A stretch of DNA of 7,087 nt. It comes from Fidelibacterota bacterium (GTDB lineage Bacteria; Marinisomatota; Marinisomatia; SCGC-AAA003-L08; TMED6). The notes under the pieces were generated by a model, which saw nothing but the letters and a program-made list of their open reading frames with translations, was not told the DNA's origin and ran no database searches. The position numbers and the translations under genes are program-made. Position 1 is the stretch's first letter. Every line of letters starts with the position of its first letter. Of the stretch, positions 1 through 6,966 are shown in pieces. The stretch spans positions 4,318-11,404 of the forward strand of contig PAOX01000037.1 in the NCBI GenBank assembly GCA_002710085.1, written 5' to 3'.

Positions 1-479
1 AAATTAAATGCTTGAGGAGTTTGCAATCTATATAATTCATTTCTATTTAATATCTGTTTAATATTAGAATCCCTAACTTTAGCAATCGTATCTGTACATG
101 GAAGAGCTGGACATACAGCTGTATTATTTTTTAATTCTTTTATGCAATTAGAAATAATCTCATTATCAATAAAAGGTCTAGCGGCATCGTGTATTAAAAT
201 GTTTTGTGTTTCTTTAGGGCAATTCTCTAAAGCTATATAAGATGATTCTTGTCTAGTTTGACCACCAACAAATATTTTACAACCTTTAATTTTTTGTTTA
301 ATCAAATCTACATATTGATTTGGAACTAATAATAAAACCTCATCAATCTCCGAATGATTTAAAAAAGTATTAATAGAATATTCGACAATCATCTGATCAC
401 CAAATTTTTGAAACTGTTTTGGAGTAGTGTCTTTAAATCTATTTGAATTACCTGCTGCTAAAATAACTGCTACATTCAT
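1..479 (-). CDS. IspD/TarI-type CTP:alcohol-phosphate cytidylyltransferase (N-terminal part)
   Basis: The first 159 residues are in the window; the family is usually about 225-240, so roughly a third lies beyond the left edge. The CTP-binding loop LAAGNSNRF (7-15) is followed by PKQF (20-23), whose lysine is catalytic in IspD. Other motifs are GGQTRQES (72-79), HDAARPF (97-103), DTIAK (130-134) and QTPQAF (153-158). IspD makes CDP-methylerythritol for isoprenoid synthesis. Close relatives (TarI, Bcs1) make CDP-ribitol for wall or capsule polymers. The position only four bases after a glycosyltransferase, inside a glycan and phosphonate gene run, makes a TarI-like polymer role or a phosphonate-activating role plausible. 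IspD cannot be excluded from this part. The start is ATG at 479, chosen for its Shine-Dalgarno sequence and because the CTP loop follows directly. Confidence 0.85.
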   Translation of the reverse strand, partial: MNVAVILAAGNSNRFKDTTPKQFQKFGDQMIVEYSINTFLNHSEIDEVLLLVPNQYVDLIKQKIKGCKIFVGGQTRQESSYIALENCPKETQNILIHDAARPFIDNEIISNCIKELKNNTAVCPALPCTDTIAKVRDSNIKQILNRNELYRLQTPQAFN

Positions 480-483
480 CTTT

Positions 484-1095
484 TTACCTTTTTAAAAAAT
501 CTGATAATTGAATAACTTTATTTTGCTTAATTAATGCTTGAATAAATTCTTTTTCTCCAACATTATCATGTTTTTGACTTTTTCTCATAATTTTTAAATT
601 TGAAATTTTCTTCATAAAAAAAGAATCATAATAATGTTCTTTCCCGTTTTGAAAAAAATCAAAGCCATGAATAATAACTTCTTTATAATTATCAATTGCC
701 CATAATATAGAATTAAAACCTGTTGTAGGCCTTTCTATATTTGATTTATTTTCATATTCTTTCATTTTTTCTCTTTTGATTACTATGTAATCGTTAGAAT
801 CCATACCTAATCTAAAAGGTAATTTCTTCTTAACTTTCTCTTCTTTTCGATTTAAGATTTCATAAGGAATAAACACAACTACTTTTTTAGGATAAATTTT
901 TGGTTTTTTTAAGTTCTGATTACCCCCATTAAACCATATTGTAGTTTTAGAACCTATACAATCATCAAAACCATCTGTCTGATAATTATTAATTCTTGCA
1001 ACTTCATGAAACTTATCAATCTCTGTTCCAAAATTTTGCTTTAATATTGATGGGCCATTGGCTATTATTAAAATTTTATCATCAACAATTATAAT
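484..1095 (-). CDS. GT29 (sialyltransferase-family) glycosyltransferase with no canonical start codon
   Basis: The open frame between an upstream TAA (1098-1096) and the stop at 486-484 encodes 203 residues with all four sialylmotifs of family GT29. Motif L is IIANGPSIL (10-18) with ARINNY (33-38). Motif S is RPTTGFNSI (122-130) with HGFDFF (143-148). Motif III is HYYD (154-157), and motif VS is H176-x4-E181. GT29 enzymes transfer sugars from CMP-activated donors, classically sialic acid; the donor here is unknown. No ATG, GTG or TTG precedes motif L in frame. The first usable one is GTG at 876, which would remove 73 residues including the CMP-binding motif. I therefore place the start at the first codons of the open frame (ATT 1095, ATA 1092 or ATT 1089). 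An unusual start, a mutated start or a sequence error are all possible. The gene sits 25 bases after its upstream neighbour. Confidence 0.7.
   Translation of the reverse strand: MIIVDDKILIIANGPSILKQNFGTEIDKFHEVARINNYQTDGFDDCIGSKTTIWFNGGNQNLKKPKIYPKKVVVFIPYEILNRKEEKVKKKLPFRLGMDSNDYIVIKREKMKEYENKSNIERPTTGFNSILWAIDNYKEVIIHGFDFFQNGKEHYYDSFFMKKISNLKIMRKSQKHDNVGEKEFIQALIKQNKVIQLSDFLKR
487..492 (-). promoter_or_regulatory. Shine-Dalgarno site for the IspD/TarI-like gene
   Basis: AAAAGG is formed by the last two sense codons of the GT29 gene and lies seven bases before the ATG at 479. It supports that start and co-translation of the two genes. Confidence 0.5.
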
Positions 1096-1103
1096 TTAAT
1101 AAT

Positions 1104-1121
1104 TTATTGAATATATATCAT
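1104..1121 (-). other. Five-codon mini-ORF (MIYIQ) coupled to the upstream stop
   Basis: An ATG overlaps the last base of the CDP-glycerol transferase-like stop in a TAATG arrangement, the same layout used at the pepM-ppd junction. It opens only five codons before TAA, nine bases before the GT29 open frame begins. It may be the relic of the GT29 gene's original start, a re-initiation leader, or chance in AT-rich DNA. It is not in the GT29 frame, and one indel would not join them because a TAA at 1098-1096 also blocks that frame. Confidence 0.25.
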
Positions 1122-2203
1122 TATAATTGTACACGTTTACCAGATGTAATAAATTCTTTAATCATCATGATCATTCTATTAGAAATGTTTCCATCAAATT
1201 TATAACAAGATTGTTTAGACCAATAGTTTCTATCTTTTTTATATTTATCCGGTTCTTTTAAAACTAAATCTATCGTTTCTTTTATATCTTCAGGTTTACA
1301 TGTGTGACCTAAAATCCAATCCTCATCTATATAAGGAATTTTAAATGGCCTTTTTTTTCTGTCGAACAAAAGTTCATTCTTCAATACTTCTTTATCAACC
1401 CAATCTTCATTCTTTCTTTTGTCTTTTTCTGGAAAACATCCTGGAAATTGATCGAGAACTAATTGAATAACAGGCTTATTTATTAAACATGCTTCGGCTA
1501 CTACTGAAGATACTTCACTTATAATTATATCTGCTAAATGAATAAATTGATTAATATTTTCCTCTTTTCCGGGGATTATTACATCATATTTTTTTGCAAT
1601 TTTATAATCAGCTGGATGAGGAATCACTAAAAGATTATCAATATTCTTGAAAAATTTAATATTATTTATACCAGAATTATTTGAATATTTTCCACCCCAT
1701 GATGGTGCAAATAATTTGATAGGTTTTTCAGGATTTAATTTATATTTCAAACATAAACTCTTTTTATCTATGGTGAGAGAATGAAGTTCATCCATCCTAG
1801 GATAACCTCCTAATAAACCATTTTCAAAATTAGGGTTAATAGATTTCATCTTTTTTTGAAAAATTTCCCCTGGATAAAAAAGTAAATCAGCATCATGAAA
1901 GAAAGAATATTTATAGGTATAATATTTCATTGCACCTAATCCATGCTCAACATATATATACGAACCTTTCCAACCTAATTTTTGAACCCTCTTTAAAGCT
2001 TGATCATGAGATATAACTATATTTTTAGATAAATTTGAAATTTTTATATAATTCCGAATTTTATTTCTATGAATTTTTAATAATCTTGTATTTAAACCAA
2101 CATTTTTAGATTCAAGATAAAGAGGCTTTAAACTGAAATATTCTTTTTGACTAGACCAAATAAAATCAATATCATACATATTGTTTTTGTTTATAAATTT
2201 CAT
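1121..2203 (-). CDS. CDP-glycerol glycerophosphotransferase-like (TagB/TagF-family) transferase
   Basis: This 360-residue protein has the order of motifs seen in the GT-B-fold CDP-glycerol:poly(glycerophosphate) transferase family (Glyphos_transf). EHGLG (86-90) carries the first catalytic-type His (H87), followed by GGYPRMDEL (132-140) and LFAPSWGG (164-171). IPHPAD (194-199) carries the second conserved His (H196), and ADIIISEVSSVVAEACLINK (224-243) forms the nucleotide-binding site. The family consensus there is usually D-Y-S-S; this protein has E230-V-S-S, so it is a divergent member. It probably acts in the cytoplasm or at the inner membrane face on a lipid-linked glycan and transfers a phosphoalditol-type unit from a CDP-activated donor. 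The actual donor is unknown: CDP-glycerol, CDP-ribitol or a CMP-phosphonate are all possible. The ATG follows the LicD stop by 28 bases, with a GGG five bases upstream as a weak ribosome site. Confidence 0.75.
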   Translation of the reverse strand: MKFINKNNMYDIDFIWSSQKEYFSLKPLYLESKNVGLNTRLLKIHRNKIRNYIKISNLSKNIVISHDQALKRVQKLGWKGSYIYVEHGLGAMKYYTYKYSFFHDADLLFYPGEIFQKKMKSINPNFENGLLGGYPRMDELHSLTIDKKSLCLKYKLNPEKPIKLFAPSWGGKYSNNSGINNIKFFKNIDNLLVIPHPADYKIAKKYDVIIPGKEENINQFIHLADIIISEVSSVVAEACLINKPVIQLVLDQFPGCFPEKDKRKNEDWVDKEVLKNELLFDRKKRPFKIPYIDEDWILGHTCKPEDIKETIDLVLKEPDKYKKDRNYWSKQSCYKFDGNISNRMIMMIKEFITSGKRVQL

Positions 2204-2231
2204 TTATACCCTATAAATTAAATAAGAATAT

Positions 2232-3341
2232 TTAATTTGAATTATTATTAATTAATGATTTGTCATTTAATACAGTGCTCCATTTTTTATTAGGAGTATG
2301 CCAATTATCACCATATTTAAATTTTAAAAAATTTTCTGGATTCTTAGGTATATTATAATATTTATCATAAAACTTAATAGTTGTGAAAGCATTTAAAATA
2401 CTTTTAGGGTAAAATGCATTTTTATCCCATACGCCATATTTGTATACTTCTTGATTTGTAACATCAATTTTAGATAGATAAAAAATAAAAATATCTAAAC
2501 ACATCATTTCTTTATTAAATAATCCTTTTTTCTTATATACTTTGATTATTCTATATTTTCCAAGATTCCAAATATCAGGGTCATCTTTAAAATTTAAAGC
2601 TCTTACATAATATTTTTTCTTTAATAATTTAATAAGTTTATCTATTTCCAATTGATTATTATAAATAATTCCAAGATCTATATCGTGATCCCAAGGAATA
2701 AATTTCTTATCTCTTACGGCACCCAATAGTGTACCAGCATCAAGAAAATATTTAGATTTATTTTGATTGATAATTGATACCGTTCCATCTAATAAATCTA
2801 ATGCTTCATATTGCTGATCTGAAGCTAAGTTTACTTCATACACCTTGTTAAATCCAGCGAGTAAATTTTCCTTATATTTAATGATAAATCTATCAGAATT
2901 TTGAGGAATATATAAATTTTCATTATTGTGATTTATAGATTTTATACTGTTAATATTTAAATCTTTACAATCATAAGATAAAAATCTTTCTTCATAAAAT
3001 ACTTTATACTGACTATCCTCTTTATTTAAAAAATGTATTTGAATATTATTTGATGATTTAGTAAGGAGTGTTGGCTTTCCAGTAATTTTATAAAATTTTA
3101 TTCGTCTACTAAATTTTTTAGAATACCTAAACTTTGGCTTTAATATTATTTTTTCTTTTAATAAAAAGATAAATAATAAGAGCATTTTAACCGGATTTTC
3201 TTTAAAAATTAATATATTACTATTTTTAGAGTATTTAAAAATATCATTATACCTAGTTAAACCATATAAAGCATTTCCAGATAATACATAATTAATTTTT
3301 AAATAATTTAATAGCTTAATTGTTGGAGTTAACAAATTCAT
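2232..3341 (-). CDS. LicD-family phosphotransferase with a degenerate tandem N-terminal copy
   Basis: This 369-residue protein has a C-terminal half (about 195-360) that is a clear LicD domain. It contains DAGTLLGAVRDKKFIPW (201-217), the metal-binding D218-H-D220-I-D222, a third acidic residue D283 in CLDIF, and a closing YGDNW..P...W (343-354). LicD proteins move phosphocholine from CDP-choline onto teichoic acids or glycans. Here, beside phosphonate genes, the donor could be a CMP-activated phosphonate; that is inference. The N-terminal half (about 15-165) follows the same plan: YVLSGNALYGLTR (18-30), hydrophobic IQIHFL (100-105), and YIPQNSDRF (144-152). In it the acids are replaced by S38, N40, N42 and Q101, so it is probably inactive. 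No convincing membrane anchor is seen; hydrophobic residues 53-61 fit a buried helix. The ATG lies nine bases after the dehydrogenase stop, without a recognisable Shine-Dalgarno sequence. Confidence 0.85.
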   Translation of the reverse strand: MNLLTPTIKLLNYLKINYVLSGNALYGLTRYNDIFKYSKNSNILIFKENPVKMLLLFIFLLKEKIILKPKFRYSKKFSRRIKFYKITGKPTLLTKSSNNIQIHFLNKEDSQYKVFYEERFLSYDCKDLNINSIKSINHNNENLYIPQNSDRFIIKYKENLLAGFNKVYEVNLASDQQYEALDLLDGTVSIINQNKSKYFLDAGTLLGAVRDKKFIPWDHDIDLGIIYNNQLEIDKLIKLLKKKYYVRALNFKDDPDIWNLGKYRIIKVYKKKGLFNKEMMCLDIFIFYLSKIDVTNQEVYKYGVWDKNAFYPKSILNAFTTIKFYDKYYNIPKNPENFLKFKYGDNWHTPNKKWSTVLNDKSLINNNSN

Positions 3342-3350
3342 ACAATAAAA

Positions 3351-4469
3351 TTAATAAATTGTTTGCAATATTTTTAACATATCTTCTTCTTTTATATCAA
3401 TGATATAATTTTCTATTCTATCTTTAGTATAACATTTTTTTACTAATAAAGGAATATCCTCTTTCTTAACACCCCAATCCTTTAATTTGTAACTAATTTG
3501 ATTACTATAAATCTCTTTTATTATACATATAAAATCAGACAAATTATTTATTTTTAATTCATCATAGATTATTTGAAGTTCATCTTTGATTTCATTTTCA
3601 GCTTGAATCAATACAGGAATTAAGGTCATCGAAGAAGCTACTCCATGTGGTATATTGTACAACATTGTTAATGGATAACTAATTGAATGACATATAGCAG
3701 TTTTAGTGTTTGAAAAAGCTAAACCAGCAAGTGTTGAGGCATAAATTAAATTTTTTCTATTTTCTTTTGAAATAGATTTTTTGTGAATATCTTTTGTGTT
3801 GTTAATAATCAAAATGATAGCCTCAATTGCATACTTTATAGTTTTAGAGTTTTTATTTTTATTCCAAATTGATTCTAAACTATGACTTAAAGCATCCATT
3901 AATGTGATAATAGATAAATTGATTGATAATGATTCTGTAAGCTTATAATCTAATAATGCATAATTTGGATATAAATCTGGATTAGATATTGAATATTTTT
4001 TTTTGTTCTCTAAATCCCAAATTGTTCCCCACATTGTAACCTCACTACCTGTTCCATGTGTTGTAGGTATAAAAAAAGTTTGCACTTTAGTTCTAATGTT
4101 TTTTTTGTATTTTATTAATTCGATAGTTGATTTTTCTTTTATACTAATCCCAGCTAAAAATAATTTTGCAGCATCCATTACAGAACCACCTCCAATAGCT
4201 ATAATTGAATCAAAATTTTGTGATCTAAGACTTTTTAATTCACTATCACAATATTGAATAGTAGGATTAGGTGGAACATTATCTACAATAACTAGGTTAG
4301 GAAAATATTTTTGAATATTTATTCTCTGATTATTTCCTTTTGATGTTATTAATAATGAACTATTTAATTTTTTAGAAGCAATTATTAATTTAATTTCATT
4401 TATCCAATTATCAGTTTCTATAATTTTTACAGGGTTATAGTAGGAATTATTTTTTTTGAGATAATTCAT
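3351..4469 (-). CDS. phpC: Iron-containing alcohol dehydrogenase, probable phosphonoacetaldehyde reductase
   Basis: This 372-residue protein is a family III (iron-type) alcohol dehydrogenase. It has the NAD(P)-binding GGGSVMDAAK (93-102) and PTTHGTGSEVT (135-145). The four expected metal ligands are present at family spacing: D192 and H196 in MDALSHSLES, H261 in CHS, and H275 in PHG. Members of this family beside pepM and ppd (PhpC type) reduce phosphonoacetaldehyde to 2-hydroxyethylphosphonate, and that is the most likely role here. The substrate is inferred from context, because the family also includes propanediol, butanol and glycerol dehydrogenases. The gene starts 23 bases inside the end of the decarboxylase gene. 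No AEP transaminase is present in the window to compete for the aldehyde, which supports an HEP-type rather than an AEP-type pathway. Confidence 0.85.
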   Translation of the reverse strand: MNYLKKNNSYYNPVKIIETDNWINEIKLIIASKKLNSSLLITSKGNNQRINIQKYFPNLVIVDNVPPNPTIQYCDSELKSLRSQNFDSIIAIGGGSVMDAAKLFLAGISIKEKSTIELIKYKKNIRTKVQTFFIPTTHGTGSEVTMWGTIWDLENKKKYSISNPDLYPNYALLDYKLTESLSINLSIITLMDALSHSLESIWNKNKNSKTIKYAIEAIILIINNTKDIHKKSISKENRKNLIYASTLAGLAFSNTKTAICHSISYPLTMLYNIPHGVASSMTLIPVLIQAENEIKDELQIIYDELKINNLSDFICIIKEIYSNQISYKLKDWGVKKEDIPLLVKKCYTKDRIENYIIDIKEEDMLKILQTIY

Positions 4470-5604
4470 GTATTTTTTTCATTAATTTAATTTTATTTTC
4501 TTTTGGAGTAATGGTAGGTCTTCCTAAATCTAATCTAGAGCCAGATTTAACTTGTATTTCAAATAAAGCTGGTTTATTAGCATTATTTAATAATTTCTCA
4601 ATTAATTGATTTAATGTTTCTTTATCATTCGCACTATAATAATCTTGATAGTTTAACGACTTTGAAAGTAAATAAAAATCAATTATTTCTGATGATGTTC
4701 TTTGACCTCCAACAGATTCATGGGTATAATTATTTATTAATATGTGATGAAAATTATCTGGTAATTCTTGCCCAATTGTACTTAAAGTTCCCATATGCAT
4801 TATCATTGATCCATCACCATCTATACAAAATATATTTAAATGAGGATTGGTTTTAGCAATACCTAAAGCAATTGATGAGCAATGTCCCATTGATCCTATA
4901 GTCAAAAAATCATTTTCATGTGACTGATTATTTAATTTTCTTAATTCAAAAATTTCTCTAGATGTCTTTCCTGTAGTTGATACAATAATTGAATTTTTTG
5001 GTAAGGATTTTAATAAAATATCAAGACTATATTCCCTTGTTAATGATAAAGTATTTTTTCTTTGTTTCTTTAAATTGAATTCAATTTTTGAAAATGTATT
5101 TTTTTTTATTAATATAACAAAAGGTGATGATTTTTTCTTAGCAACATCTAATCCATTGTCAATTATCATCTTATAATCAATACTATCTTTTGAGATTATA
5201 TCATAAGGTATTTTTAAAGAATCTAATAAATCAATTTGAACCTCACCTTGTGATAAATGTTGAGGCTCATCCTTAACTCCCGGCTCACCTCTCCATCCAA
5301 TCAAAATTAACATTGGTATCGAATACACCTTTGAATCAGAAAGAGATAATAGTGGGTTAATAGCATTTCCAATACCTGAATTTTGCATATATACAAGAGG
5401 CAATTTGTTTGTTCCTAGATGATAACCAGACGCTAAACCAATTGCTGCTCCTTCATTAGATGTAATAATATGATTGTTCTTTAAATCCTTACTTTGATCT
5501 ATACATAAGCATAAATATTTTAACAAAGAATCTGGGACCCCAGTAAAAAATAAAATATCTCTATGAATTAAATGTTTTAAAAAGGATTGAGGAGATATGC
5601 TCAT
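4447..5604 (-). CDS. ppd: Phosphonopyruvate decarboxylase (ThDP-dependent)
   Basis: This 385-residue enzyme decarboxylates phosphonopyruvate to phosphonoacetaldehyde. The reaction is irreversible and pulls the unfavourable PEP mutase step forward. Visible parts are the N-terminal pyrimidine-binding domain with GVPDSLLK (22-29) and the cofactor-activating glutamate E51 in SNEGAAIG. These are followed by QNSGIGNAINPL (74-85) and GWRGEPGVKDEPQH (103-116), both typical of this family. The C-terminal diphosphate-binding domain has GSMGH (237-241) and the ThDP motif GDG (263-265) followed by 25 residues and NN (291-292). THESVGGQ (294-301) is also characteristic of phosphonopyruvate and sulfopyruvate decarboxylases. 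A single full-length chain and the neighbouring PEP mutase favour phosphonopyruvate over sulfopyruvate. Its ATG overlaps the mutase stop by one base, and its last 23 bases overlap the dehydrogenase gene, so translation is probably coupled. Confidence 0.94.
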   Translation of the reverse strand: MSISPQSFLKHLIHRDILFFTGVPDSLLKYLCLCIDQSKDLKNNHIITSNEGAAIGLASGYHLGTNKLPLVYMQNSGIGNAINPLLSLSDSKVYSIPMLILIGWRGEPGVKDEPQHLSQGEVQIDLLDSLKIPYDIISKDSIDYKMIIDNGLDVAKKKSSPFVILIKKNTFSKIEFNLKKQRKNTLSLTREYSLDILLKSLPKNSIIVSTTGKTSREIFELRKLNNQSHENDFLTIGSMGHCSSIALGIAKTNPHLNIFCIDGDGSMIMHMGTLSTIGQELPDNFHHILINNYTHESVGGQRTSSEIIDFYLLSKSLNYQDYYSANDKETLNQLIEKLLNNANKPALFEIQVKSGSRLDLGRPTITPKENKIKLMKKIHELSQKK

Positions 5605-6902
5605 TAGTAATCCTCAGGTATAAGAGTAATAATATCCTTTATTGACATACAATATTTTTTAGAAGCTTCCTCTGATCTTGAATACTTTAGAATAGATTCA
5701 GCAACTTTTGCCATTGAAGGATAAGCGCTTCTTAAAAGTTGATTTGCATAAATTATCAAATTAGCTCCAAATTTTTTATTTAATTCTAATTCAGTATACT
5801 GTGAATATGCTGTTGGTACAAGAATTAATGGTTTTCTATTTTGAAATTTATTATAAATATCATAGAAAGACTGAAGCTCTTTTGTGTTATTATCTTTACT
5901 ATGAATCATAATTCCATCAGCACCAGCATCTATATATGCTTTAGCTCTATCTATAGCATCTTGATACCCTTTTTTCATAATAAGACTTTCAATTCTTGCA
6001 ATAATCATAAAATCATCTGTTATTAATGCATTTTTACCTACCTCAATTTTTTTACAAAAATGCTGTATTGTATCTTGTTCTTGTTTAACGCTATTTCCAA
6101 ATAGTGAATTTCTTTTATTTCCAATTTTATCTTCTATAATTACTGCAGATATACCTAATCTTTCCAATGTTCTAACAGTAAATTTAAAATGTTCTATTTT
6201 ACCACCAGTATCACCATCTACAACAATTGGTTTTGTTGTTACTTCTAATATTTCTTCAATAGTTTGGAATCTAGATGAAAAATCAATTATTTCTGTATCA
6301 GGCTTACCTTTTGTTGTAGATACAGTCAAACTACTTATCCACATACCATCAAATTGATTGTTATCATAATTTGTTTTTTCTGCTATTAATCCAGTAAGAC
6401 CACTATGAGCTTCAAGAAGCTTTGAGACCGACTTAGTATTTAATAATCTTTTTAATGTCCCTAATCTTTGGTTTGGAGTAACACCTTTTTCCTTTATATT
6501 ATTAATAATTTGAGTTGAAGATATGCCATCAGTATAATCCGGTTCTATTAATTCTCCTCCCCATTCAGATAGAGTTTTAATTACTTGGTCTCTAGTATTT
6601 TTTTGTACACCTGTTTTCCAATCACTGCCATGAACTACATAATCTGGCTTTATTTTATAAAGATTCGGAGCGTAATCAAGAGTTTCTTGTGGTATTACTT
6701 GCTCTACACCTTTTATATTTTCAATAATTCTTTTTCGATTTTCAAATGTAATTAATGGTAATCTTTTGTAAGTAGATATAGCCTCATCTGTAAGTAAACC
6801 AACAATAACATTTCCTAACTTTTTACCTTGATTTATTATGTTTAAATGGCCATGATGAAGAATATCAGCAGACATTCCAATATATACAGTTTTTTTATTC
6901 AT
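5604..6902 (-). CDS. pepM: Phosphoenolpyruvate mutase with fused N-terminal cytidylyltransferase domain
   Basis: This 432-residue cytoplasmic enzyme is predicted to rearrange phosphoenolpyruvate to phosphonopyruvate, forming the C-P bond that starts phosphonate synthesis. Residues about 1-135 form a TagD-like nucleotidyltransferase domain with HHGH (16-19), GSDW (92-95) and ISSTQI (127-132). Residues about 150-432 are the PEP mutase/isocitrate lyase barrel. The mutase signature EDKIGNKRNS (257-266) is intact. DGDTGG (229-234), R303 and H334 (IHSK) match the metal- and substrate-binding positions of characterised mutases, and W188 with S190 fits the phosphonate pocket. The EDK..K.NS motif separates it from methylisocitrate lyases. 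The mutase domain alone is usually near 290 residues, so the extra length is the fused domain. The start is ATG at 6902 with AGAGAG six bases upstream. The stop overlaps the decarboxylase start by one base (TAATG). Confidence 0.95.
   Translation of the reverse strand: MNKKTVYIGMSADILHHGHLNIINQGKKLGNVIVGLLTDEAISTYKRLPLITFENRKRIIENIKGVEQVIPQETLDYAPNLYKIKPDYVVHGSDWKTGVQKNTRDQVIKTLSEWGGELIEPDYTDGISSTQIINNIKEKGVTPNQRLGTLKRLLNTKSVSKLLEAHSGLTGLIAEKTNYDNNQFDGMWISSLTVSTTKGKPDTEIIDFSSRFQTIEEILEVTTKPIVVDGDTGGKIEHFKFTVRTLERLGISAVIIEDKIGNKRNSLFGNSVKQEQDTIQHFCKKIEVGKNALITDDFMIIARIESLIMKKGYQDAIDRAKAYIDAGADGIMIHSKDNNTKELQSFYDIYNKFQNRKPLILVPTAYSQYTELELNKKFGANLIIYANQLLRSAYPSMAKVAESILKYSRSEEASKKYCMSIKDIITLIPEDY
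5611..5615 (-). promoter_or_regulatory. Shine-Dalgarno site for ppd inside the end of pepM
   Basis: GAGGA lies within the last sense codons of pepM, six bases before the ppd ATG at 5604. With the one-base TAATG overlap, this supports coupled translation of the mutase and decarboxylase, and it fixes the ppd start. Confidence 0.6.
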
Positions 6903-6966
6903 TTTAAGCTCTCTAATATCTTTTTATTTTATATGATAGACTACTATTTAAAATAATCATTTTTAT
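6903..6966 (-). other. 64-base intergenic gap before pepM
   Basis: This is the longest non-coding stretch in the window. It is almost pure A+T apart from the AGAGAG ribosome site near pepM. Several TATAAA-like hexamers occur, as expected by composition, so a pepM promoter is possible here but cannot be assigned. I see no hairpin with a T-run that would mark a terminator. Confidence 0.3.

Noticed and set aside
484..876. GTG at 876 as the true start of the GT29 gene (130 residues)
   Set aside because: The same frame continues upstream with the conserved motif IIANGPSIL and ARINNY, so starting at 876 would remove the donor-binding half of the domain.
1096..1121. Simple frameshift joining the ATG at 1121 to the GT29 frame
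   Set aside because: A TAA at 1106-1104 ends the ATG frame and a second TAA at 1098-1096 blocks the GT29 frame, so a single indel would not restore a continuous gene.
2232..3341. Hydrophobic stretch at residues 53-61 of the LicD protein as a membrane anchor
   Set aside because: It is only about nine residues long, is bounded by lysines, and aligns with a normal helix (about residues 233-242) in the second LicD copy.
4003..4257. Plus-strand open frame of 84 codons
   Set aside because: It lies wholly inside the iron-type alcohol dehydrogenase, whose motifs are intact, and has no family resemblance of its own.
4614..4856. Plus-strand open frame of 80 codons
   Set aside because: It is antisense to the ThDP-binding part of the phosphonopyruvate decarboxylase, has low-complexity composition and no ribosome site worth noting.
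5841..6026. Plus-strand open frame of 61 codons
   Set aside because: It is antisense to the mutase barrel, and its hydrophobic, Ile-rich product is what a shadow frame in AT-rich DNA gives.
6903..6966. TATAAA-like hexamers as a defined pepM promoter
   Set aside because: Such hexamers are expected by chance at this base composition, and no matching -35 element stands out.
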